Source: Bacteroides luhongzhouii
Lineage (GTDB): Bacteria > Bacteroidota > Bacteroidia > Bacteroidales > Bacteroidaceae
Length of the DNA: 64,000 nucleotides
Assembly (NCBI RefSeq): GCF_009193295.2
Contig: NZ_CP059973.1
Span: 3,162,001 to 3,226,000, forward strand
Direction of reading: 5' to 3'
Every line of letters starts with the position of its first letter. Within the stretch, counting starts at the first letter, position 1. The position numbers and the translations under genes are program-made. The notes under the pieces are model-generated. The model saw only the letters and a program-made list of their open reading frames with translations. It had not been told where the DNA came from and searched no databases. Shown here one piece after another: positions 48,238 to 58,772 of the stretch.

Positions 48238-50991
48238 TTGAACATAGACAGCCATATTTATTCTTTTCAGTACCGTTTGATTATTTGTTATGTCTTGCTA
48301 CTGATTAGTTTGACTGTTTTTGCTCAGTCCGGCAAAGAGAGCTTTTCCGGTCGTGTGATTGATACTGAAACCAATCAGCCGGTACCGTTTGCTACGGTCC
48401 GGCTTTTGGCTTTACCGGATAGTACATTGTTGGGCGGCGGCGCTACGGATGCTATCGGTAAATTTCAACTTTCCGTTTCCGTTCCTACTGCGACTAAGGC
48501 GAAGTCTTTATTATTGCAAGTTTCATATATCGGATATAAGCCTGTTTTTCATCCCATTTCCATTTCCCGCAAAAGCACCTCCTATGAATTGGGAAATATC
48601 AATCTGACTCCGGAAAGCTATGCTTTGGATGAGGCCGTGGTAGTAGGTCAAGCCCCGATGGCAGTGACGGAAGGGGATACAACAGTATTCAATGCTTCCG
48701 CCTATCGTACTCCCGAAGGTTCGATGCTTGAAGAGTTGGTGAAACAGCTTCCGGGAGGTGAGATAGATGCGGATGGTAAGTTATTGATACATGGTAAGGA
48801 GGTGAAGAAGATTTTAGTAGACGGTAAAGAGTTTTTCTCTGATGATCCGAAAGCCGCCCTTAAAAATCTTCCTGTGGAAATGGTGGAGAAGTTGAAAGCC
48901 TATGAACGCCAGTCAGATTTGGCGCGTCTCACCGGGATAGATGACGGAGAGGAAGAGATGATCTTGGATCTGTCCGTGAAAAAGAACATGAAACGGGGCT
49001 GGATGGAGAATTTTATGGGAGGATACGGGAGTAAAGACCGTTATGAATTAGCCAATACCTTGAATCGCTTTCGTGAGAACTCTCAATTAACGATTATCGG
49101 AAATCTGAATAATACCAATAATCAGGGATTTTCGGAATTACAGAATGAATCTTCAAATTCTACAGGTAATATCCGTAGTCGGATGGGGTTGACTACTTCC
49201 CGTTCATTGGGACTAAATGCGACTCATGACTGGAAGCGGGTTAAGTTACGTTCCAATGTTCAATACGTGGGTACAGACCGTTTGGAAGACAGCCGTACAA
49301 CGGTCGACAATTTTCTTCGTAAGGATCAGTCAATCAATCTGGGCACGAACAATAGCCGGATGCAGAATCATGAGTTGGTGGCCAATGCCTTTCTTGAATG
49401 GAAAATGGATTCTGTTACTACATTGATTTTCCGTCCTCAATATCGTTTCTCTGCCAATGACAGAGAGAATAGTGGCTTTCAGGAAGGGTGGGGGAATGAT
49501 GTCTTGTTGAATGAGAGAGAGTCCTCCGGCACCAATCATAATTCCCGGTATAATTTGACGATGATGTTGCAACTTAGCCGGAAATTGAGTCGTTTGGGGA
49601 GAAATGTCGCTTTGAAAGTAGACTATGGTACTAATGCTTCAGCTACAGACCGGAAGAGCCTTTCCACCACCCGGTACTTCAAAAATAATACGAAGAAGAT
49701 TCAGAATCAGAAAATAGAGGATGATGTTGACGGGTATAATTACCGGGTGCAACTGGTGTATGTAGAACCATTGCCGTGGCGGCATTTCCTGCAACTCCGT
49801 TACAGCTATCAGTATAAAGTGAACAATTCGGATCGTTTTGTCTATGACTGGGATAAGGAACTGGAGGAGTTTGCGCCCGACTTTGATGAAGAATCCAGTA
49901 ACCGTTTTGAAAATCAATACAGTAATCACTTAGTGAACCTTGCCATACGTACTTCACAAAAAAAGTATAATTATAATATTGGAGTTGATTTTGAACCTCA
50001 AAAATCTGTCAGCCATTCTTTATTGAGTGACGCTCCCGAAGATCAGTTGGAAAGATCGGTCATGAATTTCTCACCCACGGTCAATTTCCGCTATAAGTTT
50101 TCAAAACGCACCCGTTTGCAAATTGTGTATAGGGGAAAAGGGAAACAGCCTAATATACGTGATCTCCAACCTGTGACCGACCGTACCAACCCTTTGAATA
50201 TTCGTGTCGGTAACCCTTCGTTGAAGCCCTCATATACGAATACGTTTACATTGAATTTCAATTCCTATAATACCAAACATCAGCGAAATATGGTAGCTAC
50301 CGCTTTGTTCGAGAATACCATTAATAATGTAACCAATCAGGTGACTTATGACAGCGAAACCGGTGTGCGAACTACGTCTCCGGTCAATATGAATGGTAAT
50401 TGGCGCGCCATGGGGTCTTTTTCTCTCAATACCCCTTTTAAGAATCGTAGCTGGATATTTCGCACTTACTCCTATCTGCAATACCGAAATCAGAATGGCT
50501 ATACAACTTTGAATAAAGAAGAACCGGTGAAAACCTCCGTACAGCATTTAACGGGACGTGAGCGTCTACGGCTTACTTATCGTACCCGTCAAATGGAACT
50601 TACGGGGCTTGTCGGCCTGATTTATAACAATTCTTATAATGATGTGCGGGAGAAACGTACTGAAACTTTTGATTATCAGGCAGGAACCCAACTGCAACTT
50701 TATCTGCCTTGGGGGATGGAACTATATAATGACCTGACTTATTCTCTCCGCACCGGTTATGGTTATGAAGGTTATGCCAAAGAGAATTTCATGTGGAACT
50801 GCCAACTGTCAAAAGCCTTTCTAAAAAAGAAACAGTTATTAATCCGTTTCAAGATCTATGATATTCTCCATCAGGACATCTCTTTGATACGCACGATTAC
50901 CGCCACTGCTATTCGTGATACTGATTATAATGCATTGGGTTCTTACTTTATGGTACACGCCATACTTCGTCTGAATATGATGGGAAGGTAA
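48238..50991 (+). CDS. Outer membrane beta-barrel protein, TonB-receptor-like (OMP_b-brl_3)
   Basis: 917 residues. A signal peptide (about 12-30) is followed by a carboxypeptidase-regulatory-like domain (about 34-115: FSGRVIDTETNQPVPFATVRLL), a plug-like domain (about 130-235: VVVGQAPMAVTEGDTTVFNASAYRT, VKKILVDGKEFFSDDP) and a large C-terminal barrel (240-917) ending in Arg. No ATG lies before the signal peptide: the frame opens at TTG 48238, and a second TTG at 48277 is possible. These proteins lack a SusD partner and their cargo is unknown. It closes the sigma-factor cluster. Confidence 0.85.
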   Translation: MNIDSHIYSFQYRLIICYVLLLISLTVFAQSGKESFSGRVIDTETNQPVPFATVRLLALPDSTLLGGGATDAIGKFQLSVSVPTATKAKSLLLQVSYIGYKPVFHPISISRKSTSYELGNINLTPESYALDEAVVVGQAPMAVTEGDTTVFNASAYRTPEGSMLEELVKQLPGGEIDADGKLLIHGKEVKKILVDGKEFFSDDPKAALKNLPVEMVEKLKAYERQSDLARLTGIDDGEEEMILDLSVKKNMKRGWMENFMGGYGSKDRYELANTLNRFRENSQLTIIGNLNNTNNQGFSELQNESSNSTGNIRSRMGLTTSRSLGLNATHDWKRVKLRSNVQYVGTDRLEDSRTTVDNFLRKDQSINLGTNNSRMQNHELVANAFLEWKMDSVTTLIFRPQYRFSANDRENSGFQEGWGNDVLLNERESSGTNHNSRYNLTMMLQLSRKLSRLGRNVALKVDYGTNASATDRKSLSTTRYFKNNTKKIQNQKIEDDVDGYNYRVQLVYVEPLPWRHFLQLRYSYQYKVNNSDRFVYDWDKELEEFAPDFDEESSNRFENQYSNHLVNLAIRTSQKKYNYNIGVDFEPQKSVSHSLLSDAPEDQLERSVMNFSPTVNFRYKFSKRTRLQIVYRGKGKQPNIRDLQPVTDRTNPLNIRVGNPSLKPSYTNTFTLNFNSYNTKHQRNMVATALFENTINNVTNQVTYDSETGVRTTSPVNMNGNWRAMGSFSLNTPFKNRSWIFRTYSYLQYRNQNGYTTLNKEEPVKTSVQHLTGRERLRLTYRTRQMELTGLVGLIYNNSYNDVREKRTETFDYQAGTQLQLYLPWGMELYNDLTYSLRTGYGYEGYAKENFMWNCQLSKAFLKKKQLLIRFKIYDILHQDISLIRTITATAIRDTDYNALGSYFMVHAILRLNMMGR

Positions 50992-51080
50992 TTAGAAATT
51001 AAATCTTCATTAGTTTGAAAACCACAGCTAGGTTTTGATTGTTGTATGTCCTACGTATAAAACAATGTAAGGCTAGCTGG

Positions 51081-52652
51081 ATGTTTCGACTGATAAAAAA
51101 GATAAAGGATAAGGGCCGCTGGCGAATCTTTAAACTGAAGTTAATTGATGCGCGGCTTTACTTTGTCAGTATCTTCGTAGGATTACTGACGGGACTTGTT
51201 GCCGTGCCTTATCATTACCTATTACAGTTTTTCTTTAATCTCCGCCATGATTTCTTTGATTCCCGTCCCAAATGGTATTGGTATATTCCTCTTTTCCTGT
51301 TGATGTGGGGAATACTTGTATTCGTCTCCTGGTTGGTGAAGAAAATGCCGCTTATTACCGGTGGGGGGATTCCGCAAACACGTGGAGTTATTAATGGGAG
51401 GGTTGATTATAAGCATCCTTTTCTGGAATTGGTAGCGAAGTTTGTGGGTGGGATACTTGCATTAAGTACCGGATTGTCTTTGGGGCGTGAAGGACCGTCC
51501 GTGCAGATCGGTTCGTATGTGGGATATTTGGTATCCAAATGGGGGAGGGTGCTTAGCGGAGAACGGAAACAATTATTGTCTGCCGGTGCCGGTGCCGGAT
51601 TGGCGGCTGCTTTTGCTGCCCCATTAGCTTCCTCGTTGTTGGTTATTGAATCTATTGAGCGGTTTGACGCGCCTAAAACGGCTATTACTACGCTTTTGGC
51701 AGGAGTAGTGGCAGGTGGGGTTGCCAGTTGGATTTTCCCCATCAATCCCTATTTTCATATAGATGCTATTGTGCCGGGAATGACTTTTTGGGGGCAGGTG
51801 AAACTGTTTCTTTTGTTGGCTGCTGTGGTTTCTGTTTTTGGAAAATTCTTTTCTGTCACTACTCTTCAGGTGAAGCGCATTTACCCTGCTATTAAGCATC
51901 CGGAATACGTGAAGATGCTGTATTTGCTTTTTATCGCTTTTCTGATTTCTATGGCTGAGTTTAATCTGACGGGAGGAGGGGAACAGTTCTTGCTCTCACA
52001 GGCCATGCATCCGGATACACATATTCTTTGGATTGTCGGCATGATGTTGCTGCATTTCGTTTTTAGCACCTTTTCTTTTTCCTCGGGTTTACCGGGAGGA
52101 AGTTTTATTCCCACGCTGGTGACAGGAGGACTTCTGGGACAAATAGTGGGATTGATTATGGTTCAACAGGGTGTCATTGCTTATGAGAATATCAGTTACA
52201 TCATGTTGATTTGTATGTCGGCATTCCTTGTTGCGGTAATTCGTACGCCTTTGACGGCTATTGTCTTAATAACCGAGATTACGGGACATTTGGAAGTCTT
52301 TTATCCTTCCATTGTTGTAGGAGGATTAACCTATTACTTTACGGAAATGCTTCAGATAAAACCGTTCAATGTTATTTTATATGATGATATGATTCATTCA
52401 CCCGCATTTAAGGAAGAGCCCCGTTATACATTGTCTGTAGAAGTAATGAGCGGGTCTTATTTAGATGGTAAGATTGTGGATGAACTTCGTTTGCCGGAGC
52501 GTTGTATGATTATAAATGTGCATCGTGACCGTAAGAACTGGCCTCCCAAAGGACAGAAATTAATGCCTGGCGATCAAGTTCAAATAGAGATGGACTCACA
52601 GGATATAGAGAAATTGTATGAACCTTTAGTTAGTATGGCGAATATTTATTAA
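51081..52652 (+). CDS. ClC-family chloride channel/antiporter with C-terminal TrkA-C domain
   Basis: 523 residues from MFRLIKK at 51081. The membrane core has the ClC signatures GGGIPQTRG (GSGIP box), GREGPSVQIG with the gating glutamate, and GGSFIPTLVTGG. The C-terminal part (about 445-520: GSYLDGKIVDELRLPERCMIINVHRD) is a TrkA-C/RCK_C domain instead of CBS domains. Two substitutions are visible: the anion-binding Ser of GSGIP is Gly, and the position of the internal proton glutamate of E. coli ClcA (second E of IEEM) appears to be Ser (VIESIERF). Transport mode is therefore uncertain. Confidence 0.88.
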   Translation: MFRLIKKIKDKGRWRIFKLKLIDARLYFVSIFVGLLTGLVAVPYHYLLQFFFNLRHDFFDSRPKWYWYIPLFLLMWGILVFVSWLVKKMPLITGGGIPQTRGVINGRVDYKHPFLELVAKFVGGILALSTGLSLGREGPSVQIGSYVGYLVSKWGRVLSGERKQLLSAGAGAGLAAAFAAPLASSLLVIESIERFDAPKTAITTLLAGVVAGGVASWIFPINPYFHIDAIVPGMTFWGQVKLFLLLAAVVSVFGKFFSVTTLQVKRIYPAIKHPEYVKMLYLLFIAFLISMAEFNLTGGGEQFLLSQAMHPDTHILWIVGMMLLHFVFSTFSFSSGLPGGSFIPTLVTGGLLGQIVGLIMVQQGVIAYENISYIMLICMSAFLVAVIRTPLTAIVLITEITGHLEVFYPSIVVGGLTYYFTEMLQIKPFNVILYDDMIHSPAFKEEPRYTLSVEVMSGSYLDGKIVDELRLPERCMIINVHRDRKNWPPKGQKLMPGDQVQIEMDSQDIEKLYEPLVSMANIY

Positions 52653-52687
52653 GCGTGTTGGCAGAATAAATTCATTTCGATGCGAGA

Positions 52688-52702
52688 ATGAGGTAAACTC
52701 AT
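52688..52702. repeat. Isolated ATGAG-N5-CTCAT palindrome
   Basis: ATGAGGTAAACTCAT, same arms as the array 54 bases further on. Confidence 0.6.
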
Positions 52703-52755
52703 ACAATTATAGTTCAAAAAAACTTCCGTAAACATTCTCAAGTATACTTATCCCT

Positions 52756-52835
52756 ATGAGAAAAAATACTCATAGCGATGAGAAGAAATTCTCATTGTAA
52801 TGAGAAAAAGTTCTCATTACAGTGAGAATATACCC
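52756..52835. repeat. 22-bp-period array of ATGAGAA-N4-TTCTCAT palindromes
   Basis: Units start at 52756, 52778, 52800 and 52822, exactly 22 bases apart. Units 2 and 3 are perfect 18-bp palindromes (7-base arms ATGAGAA/TTCTCAT); unit 1 has 5-base arms (ATGAG/CTCAT); unit 4 keeps only the left arm (GTGAGAA). Four-base spacers (AGCG, TGTA, TACA) differ. The array lies in the 280-base gap between the convergent clc and nfo genes. No protein gene and no classical terminator are seen there. Confidence 0.85.
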
Positions 52836-52931
52836 TTGTCAGAATAGGCTGAAACAGTTCATTACCGTGCAATAATGAATTAATTCCGTTAATGGGTCGA
52901 ACTTCTAATTAATTTGTTGGCAATACCATGA

Positions 52932-53765
52932 TTATTCCATGCTTCTTAGCCATGCAATTTCTTCTGTCCATTTACTTTCATCCGGTGTTTCAAGTATCAA
53001 TGGCATATTATCGAATCTGGAATCTTGCATCAATCTTTCAAAAAAGGTTTTTCCAATCAGTCCTTCACCGATGCTATCGTGACGGTCTACATGGGTACCA
53101 AGTGCTTTTTTTGAATCATTCAAGTGCATACCACGAAGGTAATTGAATCCCACTTCCTTGTCAAATTCATCAAATACTTTATCGTATTCATTGACAATAT
53201 CGTAACCGGCGGTATAAGTATGGCAGGTATCGAGGCAAACACCTACCCGGCTCTTGTCGTTTACCCGGTCGATGATATATTTCAGTTGCCAGAATTCGCT
53301 ACCTAGATTACTTCCTTGTCCGGCAGTGTTCTCAATAACGGCTGTTACGCCTTTTGTTTTTTCTAAAGCGATATTAATACTTTCTGCGATGAGCGACAAG
53401 CAATCCTCTATTGAAATTTTGTTGAGAGAACTGCCTGGATGGAAATTTAAAAGTTTCAATCCAAGCTGTTCGCAACGTTGCATTTCATCTAGAAAAGCGG
53501 CACGGCTTTTTTGAAGTCCCTCTTCCTCCGGGTGTCCCAGGTTGATAAGATAACTGTCATGTGGCAGGATATATTCCGGTTGAAAACCGTATTTTCCGCA
53601 ATTCTCTTTGAAGAGGCTGATACTTTCTTCTGTTAAAGGTTTGCTTACCCATTGGCGTTGATTCTTGGTGAATAACGCAAAAGCATTTGCTCCTATTTCA
53701 TGCGCATTAACGGGGGCGGACTCTACGCCACCGGATGCGCTTACGTGTGCTCCGATATATTTCAT
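52932..53765 (-). CDS. nfo: Endonuclease IV (AP endonuclease)
   Basis: 277 residues from the ATG at 53765. It cuts the backbone 5' to abasic sites and removes 3' blocks. The TIM-barrel metal ligands are in [60 protein letters not shown] and LILETP, all intact (three zinc ions). A promoter box at 53793-53800 lies inside the longer frame to 53795, so the internal ATG is the start. Single gene, convergent with clc. Confidence 0.96.
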   Translation of the reverse strand: MKYIGAHVSASGGVESAPVNAHEIGANAFALFTKNQRQWVSKPLTEESISLFKENCGKYGFQPEYILPHDSYLINLGHPEEEGLQKSRAAFLDEMQRCEQLGLKLLNFHPGSSLNKISIEDCLSLIAESINIALEKTKGVTAVIENTAGQGSNLGSEFWQLKYIIDRVNDKSRVGVCLDTCHTYTAGYDIVNEYDKVFDEFDKEVGFNYLRGMHLNDSKKALGTHVDRHDSIGEGLIGKTFFERLMQDSRFDNMPLILETPDESKWTEEIAWLRSME

Positions 53766-53792
53766 TGTTACTTCTTTATTTGTTTTACTCTG

Positions 53793-53800
53793 CAAATATA
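53793..53800 (-). promoter_or_regulatory. -7 box of nfo
   Basis: Reads TATATTTG on the minus strand, 27 bases before the ATG at 53765. Confidence 0.6.
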
Positions 53801-53845
53801 ACGTTTTTATAGGACTATATGTTTCTTCATCTAAAGCGGAGGAGA

Positions 53846-56491
53846 TTAAATCTCAAAATCCGGTAAATAGTCTGTCAGGACTTTATTAACCTGTTTGCCT
53901 TTTACCTGATCTGTGACTATCGTTGCACCTTCCTTTTTACCGGCATCATAGTTTAAAGAAACCTTTTCTGCTTTGTTGCTGACATAGATAGCAGCTTTCC
54001 CTTTTTCAGTCAGGTTACAAGTTATAATCCAGTCGCCTACCTGAATGGTATTACCTTTGCGAACTACCTGCATATCCGGACGGTTCTTTCCATGTGTATC
54101 CATTACTGTCAGGAAACGGGCCGTTTTACACGGAACTGTTGTAGACGAGAAATGCCAGTGATTAGGATATTTCAACGCTTTCCCTTGTGCGTTCGTCACA
54201 TTTTTCCAGTTGGTTGGCGCACAGAAGAAAGTATCTACCATCGCTTGTTCCGTCTTTGCCGAACTGAAAAGATGGGCAACAGAGATACCACCGGCCTTAT
54301 TCTTACCAATGATTTTCACTTCATCGGTTAGTTCCTGTATTTCCATTGGCAGTTCTACGGTATGTAAAAGATAACTCCAGGTTACGGCTTCTTTTCCTTC
54401 CAGTTCATCATAAATCACGAAAACTCCGGTAGTTCCCAATTGGATGATATGACGACGGAACATATCCAGCTTGTTCTCATCCCATCCTTTTTCGGGCGTA
54501 TATTGCGTACCGGATAATTCGCCACGTTTCAACCATAGGGGAGAAGTCACTTTACCATAAGCATTGGAAGCGTCTCCTACCATGTAAGCGATTTTTTCTC
54601 CTTCATACCAACGTGGAATCCAGCCGTATCCTTCCGTCCCGATCTTCTGCGTCATTCCATTCACCAGAATACTATTGTGTGCACGGGTATTACGGTAAGA
54701 ATACATACAATGATCGTCTGTAAAACCAGTGCGATGTCCGCTACTGTAAAAAATGGCTTTACCTCCGTAGAATGTATTGAAGGCATTCTGATTGGCTAGT
54801 GCATGGGAAGTGGAACCGTAGGAACTGGAACGGAACGACAGCATTGCATTCTTGTCTATATCTCCTAAAGAAGTATTCATCGTACCGATTCCCGTTTCAT
54901 TAAATACTTTTGCCATCGGTAATTCTGCAAGAGTAGTACCTTCTTTGGGGAGCGCTTTCTTTGTTGTACAGCGATACCAAGTCAAGTCTCCGGATTTTCC
55001 GAGGAAAGTCTTCTCCATAATATCCGGTTCTTTTTGCAAGATAGTGCGTACATAAGCGGCAGCCCATGGATTATTACATTCACGTGCCAAGGCATCTGCA
55101 TACCCTACTCGTGTACCGTTTGGCTTCATCTTACTTTCATGTGAGTTTCCTTGTCCGGCGGATTTCGAGAATGGTGGCTGTTGATAGATGACGTAAAACG
55201 CATTGTTGTTATACCAAGGATCAGCAAAGAAATCGAATCCGCTGATACGGGAATAAAAAGCGGGAACTTCAATCAATGTGCGGAGATTGACTTGGAAATA
55301 AGAATCGCCATTGTGCCATCCTCCATCAGTGTTGAGACCCGGCAACCGAGATACCCACTCATTGTAGCAATAATCCACCCAGGTGGAAGCCATCGGTAGT
55401 TCACCATACGTAGCAAACGCAGCCATATTCAGGATGCGGAAAGTCATTTGCCAGACGTGGTTATCAGCAATACGGTTTTCTAAGTGATTGACATATTCAT
55501 GATAGAATTTCTTTCCATTTTCTCGAATGGTTCTTAGGAGCAGTTTCTTTTCATTCGGAGCCAGCAGGTTATACCAAGCGTCATACGCTGAAGTGCTCAT
55601 AGACAGAATGGTGGAACGGTTGAAATCTCCTGCGAAGTACTTACTGTTTTTCCATGAAAGAATTTCGGAAAGACGCTTTATACCTTCTTTGTAGTATACC
55701 TCGTCTTTCGTTAGCAAGTAGGCACGTACCATGGCTTCGATATTCGCTTCTTCACGGTCTACAATCTTACGACTTTCCCGAATCAGAGCGGAACGATATT
55801 GAACGATATTTGTCAGTTTGACAACCTGGGTCGTATCAATTTCTTCTTCCAAATGTTTCAGTGGGTGATTCAGACATTTATCGGCTTTCCGGATATAAGC
55901 TTGTGCTTCCGGATTATTTTTGTTCCGTTCGATGATATTGTCCCAATCTTCGGCATCAAGCAAGATACGGGGATGCGTTTTGGGCAATTTGGCTAACACC
56001 TTTTGTAGAGAAGGCGGGTTGAACATACGTACATGTTCGTCTATATAAAAATGAGAAACGGGCGACCATTCTTCTTTTCCGTCTTTGTCAACGTAGGCAT
56101 ATTGCCAATACCATTTTCCTTTTTCAAACAGTTTGAATGGGTTGAAAAAGGCCCATTTTCTTTCGGCGGTTATCACTTCCGATTTGAATTTCGGGTCGCG
56201 TGCGATCCGAATGCGGTAAGTCACTTCCGGTTTGTAGTCTTCTTCTTCCACTCCGTCCAATACGGGACCCAGGTGTGGGAATTTGTCCGGCCACATGAAA
56301 CGTGGAGGATTGACAGTGATATGTTGCCCGTCCAGTGGTGAAGGTGTTTCGCGGACCTCATGCATCAATGTCTGTTGAGTCAGACGCATGATTCCTTTTT
56401 GCGCATACCCGTTGGCGGATAGCAGAATGGTGAACAAGAGAAAAATAGATATTCGTTGTTTCATCATATAACTTAGCATTTTTTTATTCAT
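53846..56491 (-). CDS. Heparinase II/III-type lyase, PL15-like
   Basis: 881 residues. A signal peptide (about 10-30, [18 protein letters not shown]) is followed by an N-terminal beta domain (35-170), an (alpha/alpha) toroid (about 185-540, with [17 protein letters not shown] and [18 protein letters not shown]) and C-terminal beta sheets with the heparinase II/III motif [12 protein letters not shown]. The length and order resemble the PL15 exo-lyase of the B. thetaiotaomicron heparan sulfate locus. It would cleave heparan sulfate oligosaccharides by beta-elimination in the periplasm. Last gene of the cluster, 10 bases after the MFS gene. The exact PL family needs a search. Confidence 0.85.
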   Translation of the reverse strand: MNKKMLSYMMKQRISIFLLFTILLSANGYAQKGIMRLTQQTLMHEVRETPSPLDGQHITVNPPRFMWPDKFPHLGPVLDGVEEEDYKPEVTYRIRIARDPKFKSEVITAERKWAFFNPFKLFEKGKWYWQYAYVDKDGKEEWSPVSHFYIDEHVRMFNPPSLQKVLAKLPKTHPRILLDAEDWDNIIERNKNNPEAQAYIRKADKCLNHPLKHLEEEIDTTQVVKLTNIVQYRSALIRESRKIVDREEANIEAMVRAYLLTKDEVYYKEGIKRLSEILSWKNSKYFAGDFNRSTILSMSTSAYDAWYNLLAPNEKKLLLRTIRENGKKFYHEYVNHLENRIADNHVWQMTFRILNMAAFATYGELPMASTWVDYCYNEWVSRLPGLNTDGGWHNGDSYFQVNLRTLIEVPAFYSRISGFDFFADPWYNNNAFYVIYQQPPFSKSAGQGNSHESKMKPNGTRVGYADALARECNNPWAAAYVRTILQKEPDIMEKTFLGKSGDLTWYRCTTKKALPKEGTTLAELPMAKVFNETGIGTMNTSLGDIDKNAMLSFRSSSYGSTSHALANQNAFNTFYGGKAIFYSSGHRTGFTDDHCMYSYRNTRAHNSILVNGMTQKIGTEGYGWIPRWYEGEKIAYMVGDASNAYGKVTSPLWLKRGELSGTQYTPEKGWDENKLDMFRRHIIQLGTTGVFVIYDELEGKEAVTWSYLLHTVELPMEIQELTDEVKIIGKNKAGGISVAHLFSSAKTEQAMVDTFFCAPTNWKNVTNAQGKALKYPNHWHFSSTTVPCKTARFLTVMDTHGKNRPDMQVVRKGNTIQVGDWIITCNLTEKGKAAIYVSNKAEKVSLNYDAGKKEGATIVTDQVKGKQVNKVLTDYLPDFEI

Positions 56492-56501
56492 CGTTTGTTG
56501 T

Positions 56502-57770
56502 TCAACGTTGTTTGAACAAATCTTTCAGACGAACGGTCTTGTTATTAATCAGTGGGCGTGCCCAAAAACCGATAAAGGTGATGTATCCTACGAAAACAAG
56601 GATAAACAGCATACCTGTGCGGAGTGATGTAGCATCTGCCAGCGTACTCACAATCATCGGACCACCGGCACCACCTACGATTGCCGAACATAAAATACCG
56701 GCGAATGAACCGTGATGCTGTGAAGCAGAGTTCAAGGCCAATGAGAATACAATGGAATACATCATGGAAATACTGAATCCGACAGCAGGAAAAGCGATCA
56801 TAGATACTTCCTTGCTTCCGAACAATGCCGATAATAATAGGATGATGGTCAGGATTCCGGAGATTTGCAGCAATCGCTTGCTGTCAATCAACTTGAGTAG
56901 AATCATACCTACGAGACAGCCGGCTGTCATCAATCCCCAGAAATAGCTCACGGCTTGCGCACCATCAGTTTGCGGATTGACTCCGTGGTATTGTTCCAGG
57001 AAGGTACTCATAAAGATAGAAGTTCCCTGTTCCGTACTTACGTAGCAGAAAATCCCCAGGAAAAACAGCCATACATATTTCTGTTTGAATAAAGCCAGAT
57101 ATGAATCTCTGGACCCGCTTTTCTCATCTTCTTTCAATTCGATCTTGGGAAAGCGGGAGACACCGACGGCAATCAGCATTACTAACAACAGGATGGTGAA
57201 TACCCAGTAAAGAGATACCCACGGCATTTCCCGTGGGGTGATATCGGCCAACAAGTCGATAAAGAAACCTTTACCGGCTGTATAGGTTGCCGGGTCAAGT
57301 TCACGAATCAGATAAGTATATACCAGAGGGCTTAGGAAAGAAGCGATGCCAAACATGAATTGTGCCAGTTCGGCTATAAATGCATAGTTTTCTTCTCCTC
57401 CTACAGTACGCTGGAGCGGATTCAATACAGTTTGCAACATGGCCATTCCTAATCCGATGATGAAAGAAGAAGCTAATAACATCGGATACGTATGCATGCA
57501 GGCAAACAGGATGGTGCCGATGAACGGCATCAGGAAGCCACCGAATAATACCGGTTTTTCACCGAAACGGTCAATGAGTAATCCGGCAGGGATAGACATG
57601 ATGGCGTATGCCAGGAAGAAAGAGGTCGGGATAAATCCCGCCATCGCCAGGTCACTTAGATTGAAGTTGTGGATAATGTCTGGAATGAGTGGTCCCAGAA
57701 TATTAGTGATAAACGAGATGGTGAACCAGAACGCCATAATCAGCGCCAACATTCCTAAATTCTTTCTCAT
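56502..57770 (-). CDS. MFS sugar transporter
   Basis: 422 residues, 12 membrane helices. It resembles FucP/NagP-like sugar:proton symporters (FIPTSFFLAYAIMSIPAGLLIDRFGEKP in helices 2-3, split by the GxLxDRxG loop; ALNSASQHHGSFAGILCSAIVGGAGGP in the second half). Its ATG overlaps the ROK kinase stop (ATGA). From position it should import a monosaccharide or disaccharide set free from heparan sulfate, such as N-acetylglucosamine, across the inner membrane. Confidence 0.87.
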   Translation of the reverse strand: MRKNLGMLALIMAFWFTISFITNILGPLIPDIIHNFNLSDLAMAGFIPTSFFLAYAIMSIPAGLLIDRFGEKPVLFGGFLMPFIGTILFACMHTYPMLLASSFIIGLGMAMLQTVLNPLQRTVGGEENYAFIAELAQFMFGIASFLSPLVYTYLIRELDPATYTAGKGFFIDLLADITPREMPWVSLYWVFTILLLVMLIAVGVSRFPKIELKEDEKSGSRDSYLALFKQKYVWLFFLGIFCYVSTEQGTSIFMSTFLEQYHGVNPQTDGAQAVSYFWGLMTAGCLVGMILLKLIDSKRLLQISGILTIILLLSALFGSKEVSMIAFPAVGFSISMMYSIVFSLALNSASQHHGSFAGILCSAIVGGAGGPMIVSTLADATSLRTGMLFILVFVGYITFIGFWARPLINNKTVRLKDLFKQR

Positions 57771-58738
57771 AATTTAATCAGGTTTGGAGCAGATAATTGA
57801 GTAAATACAAGTGAAGCCGCTCCAATACTTCCGGCCTTGTTTCCAAGAGCGGCAGCTATGATTTGAGTATTCACAGCACAGTCGGGGATGGCATAACTAC
57901 GTGCTTTTTCGCTTACTTTCTGAATGTAAAAGTCTCCTGCCTCGGAGAGTCCTCCACCAATTACAATCTTTTGCGGACTGAAGATATTGATAAAGCCTGC
58001 AATTCCGTGTCCCAAAAAGTCGCAGTGTTCTTCCAGTGATACTTTTGCAATCGGATCCCCTTGCTTGTAAAGACGGACAATTAATTCTCCGTTAATCTCT
58101 TCATCCGGGTAGGAGATACCTGCGTCTGCTATTCGTTGACTGAAGCGGCGTACCAAAGCGGAAGTGGAAGCATAGTGTTCCAGACAGCCGACAGAACCGC
58201 AAGCACACGGTTCACCATTGGCAATGAGAGGTACGTGTCCCAGTTCTGTTCCCCGGTTGGCATAACCGTTGAACAATTTGCCGTCGATGACTACTGCACC
58301 TCCAATACCTGTTCCTACCGTCAAGAAAACAACATGAGTGGCTCCCTGACCGGCTCCGTACATTGTTTCTCCCAGTCCCATCAGATTGGCATCATTTCCC
58401 AATAAAGCCGGAAGTCCGGTTTCCGTTTCAATGCGGTCTGCCAAGTGAATGTTTTCCCAGCCGTTGATATTTTCCGCACCTCCTAATACAATACGGTTCG
58501 TACAATCCACAATGCCCGGTGTTCCGATTCCTATACCATCAATTGTGTAGTCTTTTTCCTGTGCAAAGGTTTTCACTTCATTGATAGCAGTAACCAACTG
58601 TCCGATGACAGCTTCTGCTGATACATCGGCTTTCGACGGTAACTTCCCTTGAAAGTAAAATACGCCTTCATTATCAATAAGGGCGTATTTTACAGAAGTT
58701 CCGCCAAGGTCAATTCCTATAGCGTATTCTTTCTCCAT
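57767..58738 (-). CDS. ROK family sugar kinase
   Basis: 323 residues. ATP and sugar motifs: AIGIDLGGTSVKYALID, IGIGTPGIVDC, LGNDANLMGLGE with the catalytic Asp, and the zinc-binding GHVPLIANGEPCACGSVGCLEHYAS (CxCGxxGCxE). It phosphorylates glucose-type hexoses or N-acetylglucosamine in the cytosol; in this cluster GlcNAc/glucosamine from heparan sulfate is the likely substrate. It overlaps the MFS gene by four bases, so import and phosphorylation are coupled. Confidence 0.92.
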   Translation of the reverse strand: MEKEYAIGIDLGGTSVKYALIDNEGVFYFQGKLPSKADVSAEAVIGQLVTAINEVKTFAQEKDYTIDGIGIGTPGIVDCTNRIVLGGAENINGWENIHLADRIETETGLPALLGNDANLMGLGETMYGAGQGATHVVFLTVGTGIGGAVVIDGKLFNGYANRGTELGHVPLIANGEPCACGSVGCLEHYASTSALVRRFSQRIADAGISYPDEEINGELIVRLYKQGDPIAKVSLEEHCDFLGHGIAGFINIFSPQKIVIGGGLSEAGDFYIQKVSEKARSYAIPDCAVNTQIIAAALGNKAGSIGAASLVFTQLSAPNLIKL

Positions 58739-58772
58739 GCCACGTTTATACTTGATACTTAATACTTAAAAA

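Noticed and set aside
52756..52835. CRISPR array
   Set aside because: The 22-base period, palindromic units and four-base spacers do not fit; no cas genes are nearby.
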